From Fontibacterium meridianamericanum (lineage in GTDB: Bacteria; Pseudomonadota; Alphaproteobacteria; Pelagibacterales; Pelagibacteraceae), in NCBI GenBank assembly GCA_965235635.1, contig CBDDYR010000001.1, positions 306,622 through 370,621 on the forward strand: 64,000 bases of DNA. The letters run 5' to 3'. The notes below the pieces were generated by a model that ran no database searches, was not told the DNA's origin, and was given only the letters and a program-made list of their open reading frames with translations. Positions 51,446 to 60,278 of this stretch are shown piece after piece (the stretch's first letter is position 1; the number at the start of each line of letters is the position of its first letter). The translations under genes were made by a program, and so were the position numbers.

Positions 51446-51916
51446 TTATTTATTTCGCAAAGATTTTCTATACTCGGAAGGTAATTGAAAATTCATCGAC
51501 CAAATACCAAGTTTGTTTTCCTTTGCATATTTTTCATCGTCAATAAAATCTTTAGAATATTGAGTATATGCAACCGCATAACCTTCTCTGACCATAAATC
51601 TGGATAAACTTTCTTTGCCAATAAAGCATTCTGCAACTAATCTTTGATAACGATCTTTGTCTTTTACAATGCATTCAGGAATTTTATCTCCAATTTTCTT
51701 TTTAAGAACATCCTGAGCAAGAATTCCACATTGTATTTTTATATTGTCTTTTTCACAAATTTGTTTTTTTTCTGGAGCATCAATTCCAAAAAAACGATAC
51801 TTGAGTTTTCCAATATAAATCGTATCACCATCAATTACTTGAACTCTATTTTCATTAGCAAATGAAGTGATTGATAAAAAAAAGAGAAATATAAAAAACC
51901 AAATAATTTTTTTCAT
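51446..51916 (-). CDS. Secreted thermonuclease-like (SNase) nuclease
   Basis: 156 residues with an N-terminal signal peptide (about 1-20, ending near SFA-NE). The SNase fold motifs follow: VQVIDGDTIYIG (Ca-binding Asp), YRFFGIDAPEK (catalytic Arg), and YQRLVAECFI. A GIWSMNF segment ends the domain. It likely degrades nucleic acids in the periplasm for nutrient recovery. Convergent with the ArfA-like ORF, four bases apart. Confidence 0.85.
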   Translation of the reverse strand: MKKIIWFFIFLFFLSITSFANENRVQVIDGDTIYIGKLKYRFFGIDAPEKKQICEKDNIKIQCGILAQDVLKKKIGDKIPECIVKDKDRYQRLVAECFIGKESLSRFMVREGYAVAYTQYSKDFIDDEKYAKENKLGIWSMNFQLPSEYRKSLRNK

Positions 51917-51926
51917 TAAAAATTAT

Positions 51927-53432
51927 TTAAAAAATTGCTATTTTTTTTCTATTAATATTTTGAATCTTATCAAGAACTTCAATATTTAATTGATCTAACT
52001 CTTTACTCTTAAGTTTTCTTAAATTTTGTACAGCTTCTAAAAATCTTTCTGACTCGGACTTTGTGATAAAATTTTTAGTTAAACTTACAAATTTTTCTAT
52101 GTAATTTTTTCTCTCAAAAGGACGTTTGCCCCAAGGATTGGCATCAGCAATTCCTAATTCATCTTCAATCTTAGTTCCATCTTTCATTTTGATAACAACT
52201 CTACCTCCAAAACATTTCTTTTTTGGATCTTTGTCATGATATTTTTTTGTCCAATCTTTATCTTCAAAAGTTTTAATTTTTCTCCATAGGGCTACTGTTG
52301 TTTCTTTTTTTGCTCTTTCTGGTTTGTATGAGTCTTCATGATGCCATTTACCATCTTCAAGGGCGACCGCAAAAATATACATGATAGAATGATCCAATGT
52401 TTCTCTACTGGCATTTGGATCCATCTTTTGAGGATCATTTGCACCAGTTCCAATTACATAATGGGTATGATGAGATGTATGAATTTCAATACTCTCTATT
52501 TTAGAAAAATCTTTAATTTTTGTTCTCATATCACGCGCTAAATCTATTAAAGCTTGCGCCTGATATTCTGCAGAATGTTCCTTCGTATATGTTTCAAGAA
52601 TTGCTTTTTTTGACTCACCTTTATCTGGCAAAGGAACAATGTATTCAGCCTCGGGTCCTGATAAAATTCTAGCTATTACACTGTCTTCTCCTTCATAAAT
52701 TGGATTTGGGGCTCTTTCACCTCTCATACAGCGATCAACCGCTTCAATTGCAAGTTTTCCAGCATGAGCAGGAGCAAAAGCTTTCCAGCTAGAAATGTCT
52801 CCTTTTCGAGATTGCCTTGTTGAAATTGTTGTATGTAAAGCTTGTTGTACGGATTGATAAATTGTTTCAGTATCAAGTTTTAGAAGAGAACCTAATCCAG
52901 CTGCAACACTCGGTCCTAAATGTGCAATATGATCAATTTTATGTTCATGAAGACAAATTCCTTTAACTAAATTAACTTGAATCTCATAACCAGTTAAAAT
53001 CCCTTTAATTAAATCTAAACCATTTGAATTTTTTTGTTGTGCTACAGCTAAGATGGGAGGAATGTTGTCACCAGGGTGACTATAATCAGCTGCTAAAAAA
53101 GTATCATGAAAATCTAATTCACGAACTGCTGTCCCGTTTGCCCATGCGGCCCACTCACAATCAAATTTTTTAGATGAATGAATTCCAAAAACCGTTGCAC
53201 CATTAGCTCTTGGATGAGCCAATGCCATTTCTCTAGCGGTCGTAACGGGTTGTCTTGAAAAAGATGCAATAGCAACAGAGGCATTATCAATAATTCTGTT
53301 AATCACCATATCAGCTGCCTTTTCATCTACAGGTGAATTATCGCTTGCAACTTTTGCAATTCTATATGCAAGCTGATCTTCTTTGGATAAATTTACTTTT
53401 GATGGATAAACTTTAACTTTAAATTCTTTCAA
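51927..53432 (-). CDS. prpD: MmgE/PrpD family protein (2-methylcitrate dehydratase-like)
   Basis: 501 residues, full length for PrpD. Features include GTAVRELDFHDTFLAADYSHPGDN, the KAFAPAHAGKLAIEAVD segment and DHSIMYIFAVALEDG (substrate-site region of the MmgE/PrpD fold). PrpD dehydrates 2-methylcitrate in propionate breakdown. No prpB or prpC is adjacent, so another substrate (as for itaconate or iminodisuccinate enzymes of the family) is possible. Confidence 0.8.
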   Translation of the reverse strand: MKEFKVKVYPSKVNLSKEDQLAYRIAKVASDNSPVDEKAADMVINRIIDNASVAIASFSRQPVTTAREMALAHPRANGATVFGIHSSKKFDCEWAAWANGTAVRELDFHDTFLAADYSHPGDNIPPILAVAQQKNSNGLDLIKGILTGYEIQVNLVKGICLHEHKIDHIAHLGPSVAAGLGSLLKLDTETIYQSVQQALHTTISTRQSRKGDISSWKAFAPAHAGKLAIEAVDRCMRGERAPNPIYEGEDSVIARILSGPEAEYIVPLPDKGESKKAILETYTKEHSAEYQAQALIDLARDMRTKIKDFSKIESIEIHTSHHTHYVIGTGANDPQKMDPNASRETLDHSIMYIFAVALEDGKWHHEDSYKPERAKKETTVALWRKIKTFEDKDWTKKYHDKDPKKKCFGGRVVIKMKDGTKIEDELGIADANPWGKRPFERKNYIEKFVSLTKNFITKSESERFLEAVQNLRKLKSKELDQLNIEVLDKIQNINRKKIAIF

Positions 53433-53474
53433 GATAATTTCTTATAATATTCAAAATATAAAATAACAATATTT

Positions 53475-53903
53475 TTAATTAACTCTTTTTATACTTAATA
53501 TTTTATCTCCTACTTTTATATTGTTTTGTTCAAACCAACCCTGATTAACTTCAAGTGCAAGTACTATAGGTTGTCCAGAACAATGTTCTGTTAAAGATAA
53601 AGGTTGCATATCTGTTATTCTGACTATTGTGTTTGTTTTACTAATAAAAGCTATTGATAAAGGAATTTGCGTATCTTTCATCCAAAAACATGGCGTAGAA
53701 CCTTCTTCAAAAATAAATAACATTCCATTATCTTTTCCTAAAGCTGGACGATTCATTAACCCCTCACTTTGCTCTTCGTCTGTCTCGGCTATTTCAGCAA
53801 TTAATTTTTTAGTACCAATCTCAATTTGAACTTTTGAAAGTTGAGCAAAAGAAATGTTTGTGAATAAAAAAATAAAAATTAGTATTTTTATAATATGCTT
53901 CAT
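53475..53903 (-). CDS. DUF192 family periplasmic protein
   Basis: 142 residues with a signal peptide (cleavage near residue 20, after SFA). The mature domain contains EQSEGLMNRPALGKDNGMLFIFE and CFWMKDTQIPLSIAFI, the DUF192 signature. Structure is known for the family but function is not. The start overlaps the end of the MazG-like gene by four bases (ATGA). Confidence 0.85.
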   Translation of the reverse strand: MKHIIKILIFIFLFTNISFAQLSKVQIEIGTKKLIAEIAETDEEQSEGLMNRPALGKDNGMLFIFEEGSTPCFWMKDTQIPLSIAFISKTNTIVRITDMQPLSLTEHCSGQPIVLALEVNQGWFEQNNIKVGDKILSIKRVN

Positions 53904-54229
53904 GATCTTTTTTGACTATTTCCTTTTGATAAAAACACTGGATATTTTATAATATTCTTTTTTAATTTTGCATAAAAACTTTTCTCAATATCAATATTCA
54001 TTTTTTGAGAAATTCTTAATAAATAAAAGAATATATCAGCGATCTCATCGGCTACTTTCTCTTTATCTATTTTTTTTAAATCACTTTCTTTTAACCATTG
54101 AAAAATCTCCACTAATTCTGAAGCTTCTACAGACAAGGCCATGGACAGATTTTTTGGGGAATGAAATTGATCCCAATCTCTTTCTTTTACGAATTTTTTA
54201 ATTTTTTGATTAATTTTCTTTAAATCCAT
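53900..54229 (-). CDS. MazG-like nucleotide pyrophosphohydrolase
   Basis: 109 residues, all-alpha. The metal-binding pattern is seen in LSVEASELVEIFQWL (ExxE) and DEIADIFFYLL (ExxD). This is the single-domain group related to dCTPase (RS21-C6/DCTPP1), removing non-canonical or excess dNTPs. Its start is 27 bases from that of the divergent HIT-family gene. Confidence 0.85.
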   Translation of the reverse strand: MDLKKINQKIKKFVKERDWDQFHSPKNLSMALSVEASELVEIFQWLKESDLKKIDKEKVADEIADIFFYLLRISQKMNIDIEKSFYAKLKKNIIKYPVFLSKGNSQKRS

Positions 54230-54256
54230 AACAAAATAGTTATTTAATTTAATAAG

Positions 54257-54652
54257 ATGTTTAAATTACACAAAAAACTACTCAAAACTACTCATTCTGT
54301 GGCTGATCTAAACTTGTGCACCGCCAGATTGATGGATAATGCCAAATTTCCTTGGCTCATTCTAATTCCAAAAAGAAAGAATATTCGTCAAATATTAGAT
54401 TTAAATAAAAGAGATCAAATCAAACTTATGGAAGAAATTGATTATTGCAGTAGAGTTATGAAAAAAGCTTTTAAGGCTTTTAATTTAAATGTAGAAAAAA
54501 TTGGAAATATTATTCCACAATTACATATTCATATTATTGCAAGAAATAAAAAAGATAACTCATGGCCTCTTTCAGTTTGGGTTGTTAAAGGAAAACCTTA
54601 TAAAAAATCTCACTTAAACGAAACTATAAAAAAAATACAAAAACTTATTTAA
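54257..54652 (+). CDS. HIT family hydrolase
   Basis: 131 residues. The histidine-triad motif is QLHIHIIAR (His-x-His-x without the usual third His, replaced by Ala-Arg), and LMDNAKFPWLILIPKR is the N-terminal region of the alphaproteobacterial group. Probably cleaves nucleotide phosphoramidates or dinucleotides; loss of the third His is seen in some members. Followed by rlmJ after one base. Confidence 0.82.
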   Translation: MFKLHKKLLKTTHSVADLNLCTARLMDNAKFPWLILIPKRKNIRQILDLNKRDQIKLMEEIDYCSRVMKKAFKAFNLNVEKIGNIIPQLHIHIIARNKKDNSWPLSVWVVKGKPYKKSHLNETIKKIQKLI

Positions 54653-54653
54653 T

Positions 54654-55490
54654 ATGCTGAGCTACAGGCACGGGTATCATGCTGGAAATGCAGCTGATGT
54701 GTTAAAACATTTTATACTTTTTTATGTTTTAGATTATGTAAAAAAAAAAGATAAAAATTTTATATTTATTGACTCCCATGCTGGTGCTGGAAAATATTCT
54801 ATCTCAGATCCTTATATGCAAAAAAATAAAGAATACCTTCAAGGTATTGAAAAAATATATAAAATAAAAAATAATGATATTTTTTTTAAAAATTATTTAG
54901 AATTAATAAATTCGATAAACTCTAACTCTGATCTTAAAATATATCCTGGTTCAGGCTTTCTTGCTGCTAAAAGTTTAAGAGCAGATGATAAGCTTCATTT
55001 TCTTGAATTACATCCTACAGAATTTTTAAATCTTAAGAAAAACTTTGAGAATGACCCAAGAGTAATTATTGAAAACAAAGATAGTTATAAAAAACTTATT
55101 CAATTATTACCACCCAAAGAAAAGCGAGCAGTAATTCTGATTGATCCGTCTTATGAACTTAAAGATGAATATGAAAAAGTATCAAGGATGTTATCTGATT
55201 GTTATAAAAAATTTCCTCTTGGGGTTTATGTTATTTGGTACCCTGTATTAAATAATAAAAAATCAGAATCATTTTGTTCAGATATTTTAAAAGAAAATTA
55301 TAAAAATTTATCTCATATAGAAATGATTACAGATAATTCTAACGATGGAATGCAAGGTAGCGGTTTATTTATAATTAATTGTCCTTGGTCTATTGAAAAA
55401 GATATTAAAAAAAGTTTAGAGATTATTTTTAATCATTTAAAAAAATCTAATGATCTCTCTAAATTATTATTTAAAAATAATATTAATTAA
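54654..55490 (+). CDS. rlmJ: 23S rRNA (adenine(2030)-N(6))-methyltransferase
   Basis: 278 residues. The YRHGYHAGNAADVLKH start is diagnostic for RlmJ (formerly ComJ/YhiR-like). A SAM-binding region IDSHAGAGKY and the catalytic IDPSYE motif (D/N-PPY type) are visible. It methylates A2030 of 23S rRNA. The 3' end overlaps the convergent mgtE by four bases. Confidence 0.93.
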   Translation: MLSYRHGYHAGNAADVLKHFILFYVLDYVKKKDKNFIFIDSHAGAGKYSISDPYMQKNKEYLQGIEKIYKIKNNDIFFKNYLELINSINSNSDLKIYPGSGFLAAKSLRADDKLHFLELHPTEFLNLKKNFENDPRVIIENKDSYKKLIQLLPPKEKRAVILIDPSYELKDEYEKVSRMLSDCYKKFPLGVYVIWYPVLNNKKSESFCSDILKENYKNLSHIEMITDNSNDGMQGSGLFIINCPWSIEKDIKKSLEIIFNHLKKSNDLSKLLFKNNIN

Positions 55491-56866
55491 ACAAATAAAC
55501 TTGCTATTCCAAGAAATGCAAAAAAGCCAACAACATCAGTAACCGTTGTTACAAAAACAGTTGCAGATACCGCAGGGTCAATCTTCATTTTATTTAATGT
55601 CACTGGAATCGCAATTCCAGCTAAACCGGCTACTGTTAAATTTACAATCATGGCAGCCCCTATAAGAATGGCTATTTTTAAATCATGAAACCAAAAATAA
55701 ACAAAAACTCCTGTAATTGCTGCAAATACTAATCCATTTAATAAACCAGTCACAACTTCTCTATTAATAATTTTCATTACATTTTTTACATTCAATTGTT
55801 GTGAAGCAATTAATTGAATTGTTACTGTTAAAGTTTGTGTTGCAGCGTTTCCTCCCATCGATGCAACAATTGGCATTAACACAGCAAGTGCAATAACTTT
55901 TTGAATTGTATTTTCAAATATTCCAATAACAAATGAAGCTAAAACTGCAGTAATTAAATTAATAAATAACCATAAAAATCTATTTTTTGAAGTCTCTACT
56001 GGATTATCACTTATATCTTCTGCAGCTCCGATACCTCCTAATCTTAAAGCATCCTCAACCGCTTCTTCTTTAACAATTGTTACAACGTCATCTCCCGTGA
56101 TAACCCCGATTAATTTTTGCTCTTTATCAACAACTCCAGCAGAGACTAAATTATATTGAGTAAAAATATTACCAACTCTCTCTTTATCAAGATCAGCTGG
56201 AATAAAGGTTTTGTTTTCTGCAACTAAGTCTTTTACTTTTACATTTGGATCTGACCTTAAAATATTTGAAATAGATGCATTCCCGATTGGCTTTCTATCT
56301 TTATCTACAACAAAAATTTCTAAAAACTGTTCTGGTAAATCTGTTGAGTCCCTCAAAAAATCCATTGTTTGTCCAACCGTCCAGTCTAAATCGATTGTCA
56401 CAAATTCTCTCTGCATAATTCTTGCAGCTGAATCTTTTGGATATTTTAATCCTAATCTAAAAAAATTTTGATCTTTTTGAGGTAGATTATTTAAAATTTG
56501 ATTTTGGAATTCTTCAGGAACATTTTCTATAATTTGAAAAGCATCATCAGATTCTAATTCTTTTATAATTGAAGAAATTGTATCCGGAGACAGTTGCTCT
56601 AATATTTCTTTTTGTAAAATATCAGATAATCCCAATACGACTTCAGGATTTAAATCTGCAGATTTATGACTAAATAATTTAATCTGTATTTCATTTGGTA
56701 ATATTTTAATTAAGTCTGCAACATCCGCTGGATGATATTTGTTTAATAATTGGTGAACTGAAACAAAGTTATTTTGTTTAACGTTTTCAATTAGTGAATT
56801 AATTTGTTCTTCGGTAAAAATATGCCCTGTTCTAACTTTAGAAGTTTGATTAGCTTCTTGGGGCAT
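55487..56866 (-). CDS. mgtE: Magnesium transporter MgtE
   Basis: 459 residues. N-terminal helical superhelix domain (HPADVADLIKILP, and repeats of this type), tandem CBS domains (about 135-255, including VSAGVVDKEQKLIGVITGDDV), and five C-terminal transmembrane helices with MPIVASMGGNAATQTLTV lining the pore and AGIAIPVTL. A Mg2+-gated channel in the inner membrane. All parts are complete. No Mg riboswitch is recognised upstream. Confidence 0.96.
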   Translation of the reverse strand: MPQEANQTSKVRTGHIFTEEQINSLIENVKQNNFVSVHQLLNKYHPADVADLIKILPNEIQIKLFSHKSADLNPEVVLGLSDILQKEILEQLSPDTISSIIKELESDDAFQIIENVPEEFQNQILNNLPQKDQNFFRLGLKYPKDSAARIMQREFVTIDLDWTVGQTMDFLRDSTDLPEQFLEIFVVDKDRKPIGNASISNILRSDPNVKVKDLVAENKTFIPADLDKERVGNIFTQYNLVSAGVVDKEQKLIGVITGDDVVTIVKEEAVEDALRLGGIGAAEDISDNPVETSKNRFLWLFINLITAVLASFVIGIFENTIQKVIALAVLMPIVASMGGNAATQTLTVTIQLIASQQLNVKNVMKIINREVVTGLLNGLVFAAITGVFVYFWFHDLKIAILIGAAMIVNLTVAGLAGIAIPVTLNKMKIDPAVSATVFVTTVTDVVGFFAFLGIASLFV

Positions 56867-56937
56867 GAAAATCTCACATATAGGTTCAGCTACTACCTAT
56901 AATGAATTCAACTAAAAAAAAAGCCTAATTTTAAAAC

Positions 56938-57024
56938 TTAGTACTGTTTTTTTGATCTAGATTCTTTTGGAGCTGTGCTCTTTGGCTTTTTCTTTTCTTT
57001 TCTTGTATCGCGACTTTTTCCCAT
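56938..57024 (-). CDS. Tiny basic protein, 28 residues
   Basis: ATG at 57022-57024 and TAA at 56938-56940. It starts MGKSRDTRKEKKKPKST and is Lys/Arg/Ser-rich. Similar MGKSRD-starting small proteins seem common in alphaproteobacteria, by recollection. It lies in the gap between mgtE and the divergent DMT transporter. Function unknown; probably unstructured or RNA-binding. Confidence 0.5.
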   Translation of the reverse strand: MGKSRDTRKEKKKPKSTAPKESRSKKQY

Positions 57025-57108
57025 AATAAAAATAAACTACATTAAATATAAATAAATTCTATTGAATTAATTATCGACACCGATATAGCAATATTGGTTC
57101 ATTTACGG

Positions 57109-57996
57109 ATGTTTTTTAATAATAAAAATAAAGAATTTTTGGGAATTTTATACATGATTTTATGTATGTTTTTCTTCTCTATTAATGATGCTTTTATAAA
57201 ATACATTCTCTTTCTTTATAAGGATATCACAGTACTTGGTGAGATAATCTTTATTAGAGGAATTTGTTCAATAATTATTCTAGGTTTGTATTTATATTAT
57301 AAAAATAAATTAAATTTTAAAGTTATTACTTCTAAACCTTTACACCTTAGAGGCTTGGTAGAGTCTGTTGCTGCAATATTTTTCTTTTTGGGACTTATGT
57401 ATCTTCCTTTTGGAGAATTATATTCTCTTATGAATTTAGCTCCCATTTTAATTACTGCTTCTGGTGCATTTATACTTAACGAAAAGGTAGGATGGAGAAG
57501 ATGGACAGCTGTTATTTGTGGATTTATTGGTGTGCTTATTGTTATAGATCCTAATAATTTAAAATTTGGTTTTGCTTTTATTTATCCTCTTATTGCAGCA
57601 ATTTTTATTACTCAACGAGACACCATAACTAGAAAATTCTTAAATCAATATGATAGTTTACAAATTGTTTTTATCACTTCTTTATCAGTTACAGTTTTTT
57701 TTGGTTTTGGAATGTTTTTAAACTACAAACCTATTAATTTAGAAATTTTTATATATATTTTTCTTTCAGCTTTCTTTGTAACCCTTGGTTATTACTTTTC
57801 AGTTTTAACTATCAAAACAGCAAATATTTCAACGACTTCGCCATTTCGTTATACAATAATAATTTTTGGAATAATTTTAGGTTATTTTGTATTTAATGAA
57901 ATTCCTGCTTTAAATATGATTCTTGGTTCATTAATTATTATAAGTAGTGGTATCTTTATTATTCTAAGACAAAAAAAAATTGGTATCATTAAATAA
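57109..57996 (+). CDS. EamA/DMT superfamily transporter
   Basis: About 295 residues from the ATG at 57109 (MFFNNKNKEF); a TTG five codons upstream is also open. Ten hydrophobic segments in two EamA repeats, with FFSINDAFIKYI near the start, PILITASGAFILNEKVGWRRW at the end of repeat one and FRYTIIIFGIILGYFVFNEIP in repeat two. Drug/metabolite exporter or nucleotide-sugar-type carrier; the substrate is unknown. Confidence 0.87.
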   Translation: MFFNNKNKEFLGILYMILCMFFFSINDAFIKYILFLYKDITVLGEIIFIRGICSIIILGLYLYYKNKLNFKVITSKPLHLRGLVESVAAIFFFLGLMYLPFGELYSLMNLAPILITASGAFILNEKVGWRRWTAVICGFIGVLIVIDPNNLKFGFAFIYPLIAAIFITQRDTITRKFLNQYDSLQIVFITSLSVTVFFGFGMFLNYKPINLEIFIYIFLSAFFVTLGYYFSVLTIKTANISTTSPFRYTIIIFGIILGYFVFNEIPALNMILGSLIIISSGIFIILRQKKIGIIK

Positions 57997-58023
57997 TGGA
58001 CAACACTCAACACGCTTGTTGAT

Positions 58024-58254
58024 TTGCTAAAATCAAAAGCAAAAAAAACAACCGACGATGATGATTTGCTAGAATTTGAAAAAGGAAAATATTTTTTTGG
58101 AGTTGTAAAAAATGGAAATACATTTGAAGGAATTACTGTTAGTAGAAAATTTGAGGCGAAATATTCAAAAAGAATTGGCTTTAAGATTATAGATACAATT
58201 GATGAATATTCTGAGAAAAATCAAGCAAGAATTATGCGATATTTAGAAGATTAA
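58024..58254 (+). CDS. Hypothetical protein, 76 residues
   Basis: The likely start is TTG (58024), since no ATG or GTG is available in frame after the preceding stop. The N-terminus is Lys then Asp-rich (TDDDDLLEFEKG), and the rest looks like a small alpha/beta domain (YFFGVVKNGNTFEGITVSRKFEAK). I do not recognise the family. It lies 27 bases after the transporter and 69 before yajQ, all on one strand. Confidence 0.55.
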   Translation: MLKSKAKKTTDDDDLLEFEKGKYFFGVVKNGNTFEGITVSRKFEAKYSKRIGFKIIDTIDEYSEKNQARIMRYLED

Positions 58255-58323
58255 AATGAAAATATATTTAGTTCTTTTCTTCTTAAGTAGTAAATATGGT
58301 AAAATTATTTTAAATTAAAAAAT

Positions 58324-58809
58324 ATGCCCTCATTTGATGTTGTAAGCAGAATTAACTATCAAGAATTTGATAATGCACTTGCTAACTGTTTAAGAGAAAT
58401 TGGTACTCGTTATGACTTTAAGGGTCTTAATATTTCAATTGAAAGAAAAGACAAAACAATCACAACACTTGCTCCAGATAATATAAAACTTAAACAAGTA
58501 AATGAATTACTACAAACACATCTGATTAGACGCAAAGTCGACCCAAGGGTGATTAAAATTAAAAATTCAGAAACTGCAACTGGAGGAACAGTAAGACAAA
58601 TTAGCGAATTAAAAGAGGGAATTGACCAAGAAAGTGCAAAAAAAATTATTGCTCAAGTTAAAAGTTTAAAACTTAAAATCCAAGTAAAAATTCAAGGAGA
58701 AGAATTACGAGCAGATGGAAAAAAGAGAGATGATTTACAAGAAGCAATTGCTGCTATTAGAACCATTGATATTGGTCAACCAATGGAATTTGTAAATTTC
58801 AGAGACTAG
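58324..58809 (+). CDS. yajQ: YajQ family nucleotide-binding protein (DUF520)
   Basis: 161 residues, full length. PSFDVVSRINYQEFDNA, GTRYDFKG and a C-terminal IAAIRTIDIGQPMEFVNFRD are the UPF0234/YajQ signature. Members bind nucleotides; XC_3703 of Xanthomonas binds cyclic-di-GMP. Two ferredoxin-like repeats expected. Regulation role here is inferred only. Confidence 0.95.
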   Translation: MPSFDVVSRINYQEFDNALANCLREIGTRYDFKGLNISIERKDKTITTLAPDNIKLKQVNELLQTHLIRRKVDPRVIKIKNSETATGGTVRQISELKEGIDQESAKKIIAQVKSLKLKIQVKIQGEELRADGKKRDDLQEAIAAIRTIDIGQPMEFVNFRD

Positions 58810-58909
58810 ATCTATTTCTCTTAATTAAAGACTTAATTCTTTTACTAAACTTAGGTTTCTTTTTAAAGTTTCTATCTTTTGAAGATTTTCCACTATATCT
58901 TTTTGTCAT
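58799..58909 (-). CDS. Possible tiny basic protein, 36 residues
   Basis: ORF from ATG (58907-58909) to TGA (58799-58801), overlapping the 3' end of yajQ by 11 bases on the opposite strand. MTKRYSGKSSKDRNFKKKPKF followed by a Lys/Arg/Ser tail, giving a very basic peptide. The non-repetitive start suggests it may be real, but a chance ORF in A-rich DNA is possible. Confidence 0.35.
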   Translation of the reverse strand: MTKRYSGKSSKDRNFKKKPKFSKRIKSLIKRNRSSL

Positions 58910-58953
58910 TTTGCCACAGAGTAATATAATAATTTAAATAATAAAATTTTAAA

Positions 58954-59403
58954 ATGAGATTTATAAATATTGTTTTATTAATATTATCTTTATTCAGCTT
59001 ACAGGTTTCTGCTCAGCATAAGGATGCTAAGGATCATAGTCATAAAAGTATTGAAGCAAAAAGTCCTTATCCTTCAGTCGATATAAAAGTTATTAAAGAT
59101 GCAAAGTCTGGTTACAATATTCAATTAATTACTAAAAATTTTAAATTTACTCCTGAAAAAGTTAATAAAGAAAATATAATGAATGAAGGACATGCTCACA
59201 TTTATATTAATGGAAATAAAAATAGAGTTTATTCAGAATGGTATCACATCGAAGATGAAAAACTAACTCAACCAATTAATCAGATTAGAGTTACATTAAA
59301 TGCTAATGATCACTCAGAATACACGGTAAATTCAAGACCGATTGAAGCAATTGGAGCTATCAAAAACGAAAATATTGGTAATTGGTATAATAACAAAAAG
59401 TAG
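58954..59403 (+). CDS. Secreted periplasmic protein, possible metal-binding
   Basis: 149 residues with a signal peptide (about 1-20, cleaved after SAQ), then a His-rich stretch (HKDAKDHSH) and a beta-rich domain with NFKFTPEKVN, EGHAHIYINGNK, EWYHI and VTLNANDHSEY. His in these conserved-looking motifs suggests copper or another metal. I recognise the general pattern from small periplasmic proteins of marine bacteria but not a named family. It stands just upstream of the ABC importer, 89 bases apart. Confidence 0.6.
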   Translation: MRFINIVLLILSLFSLQVSAQHKDAKDHSHKSIEAKSPYPSVDIKVIKDAKSGYNIQLITKNFKFTPEKVNKENIMNEGHAHIYINGNKNRVYSEWYHIEDEKLTQPINQIRVTLNANDHSEYTVNSRPIEAIGAIKNENIGNWYNNKK

Positions 59404-59492
59404 TAAATTTATCTTACTATCTAATCTTTAATACTAAATTTCAATTATATTGATAGTTTATAAAAAAGTGATTAGACTTAACAGTATAAATT

Positions 59493-60278
59493 ATGAAAAA
59501 AACATTTTTAATTTTAAGTTTTTTACTTTTTTTATTTAATAACAATTCCTATTCAAATACTGGTAATCTAGTAATAATAACGTCATTTTCTAAAGATTTA
59601 ACTGAAAAATTTAAAACGGAATTTGAAAAAAAATATCCAAACATAAAAACTGAAATTCTACAAAAAGGAACTCCTGCAGGAGTGAAATATATTCAAGAAA
59701 CTAAGTCAAATAATGCAACAGATTTATTTTGGGTCTCGGCACCAGATGCTATGGAAGTTTTAAAAAAAGACGCACTATTAAGCAAATACAGTCCAAAAGT
59801 AAAAGGTATACCAGAAAAAATTGGTTCTTTTCCTGTACACGATAAAGATGGTTTTTACCTTGGATTTGCCGCTTCTGGTTACGGAATTATGTGGAATACA
59901 AGATATATATCTGCAAACAAAATTCCGAAACCTAAAGAATGGTCTGATTTAATAAAGCCAATTTATTATAATCACGTTAGCATGAGCTCCCCTTCAAGAT
60001 CAGGAACAACTCATCTAACTTTGGAAGCTATTCTTCAAGGAGAGGGTTTTTTAAAAGGATGGCAAACAATGAAATTTATTTCTGGAAATTTTAAAACAGT
60101 AGCAGCTACAAGTTTTGCAGTCCCAGATGGGGTTAATAGTGGAGATGTTGGAATTGGAATAGTAATAGATTTTTTTGGATTATCATCAGCTGCTTCTGGT
60201 TTTCCAGTAGAATTTGCTTACCCAACCATTACTGCTTTAGTTCCAGCAAATATTGCGACTAATAAAAAATGCACCTAA
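59493..60278 (+). CDS. ABC importer periplasmic binding protein (Fe(3+) type), N-terminal part, frameshifted gene
   Basis: 261 residues with a signal peptide (1-21). Type II binding-protein fold of the iron(III)/AfuA-FutA group: ITSFSKDLTEKFKTEFEKKYP, TPAGVKYIQE, FAASGYGIMWNTRYI, and SMSSPSRSGTTHLTLEAILQGEG. Out-of-frame tail NKKCT begins after an A6 run (60264-60269); removing one A continues into the next ORF as NKNAPNQKNAELF. Substrate could be ferric iron or 2-aminoethylphosphonate; both use this family. Confidence 0.85.
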   Translation: MKKTFLILSFLLFLFNNNSYSNTGNLVIITSFSKDLTEKFKTEFEKKYPNIKTEILQKGTPAGVKYIQETKSNNATDLFWVSAPDAMEVLKKDALLSKYSPKVKGIPEKIGSFPVHDKDGFYLGFAASGYGIMWNTRYISANKIPKPKEWSDLIKPIYYNHVSMSSPSRSGTTHLTLEAILQGEGFLKGWQTMKFISGNFKTVAATSFAVPDGVNSGDVGIGIVIDFFGLSSAASGFPVEFAYPTITALVPANIATNKKCT

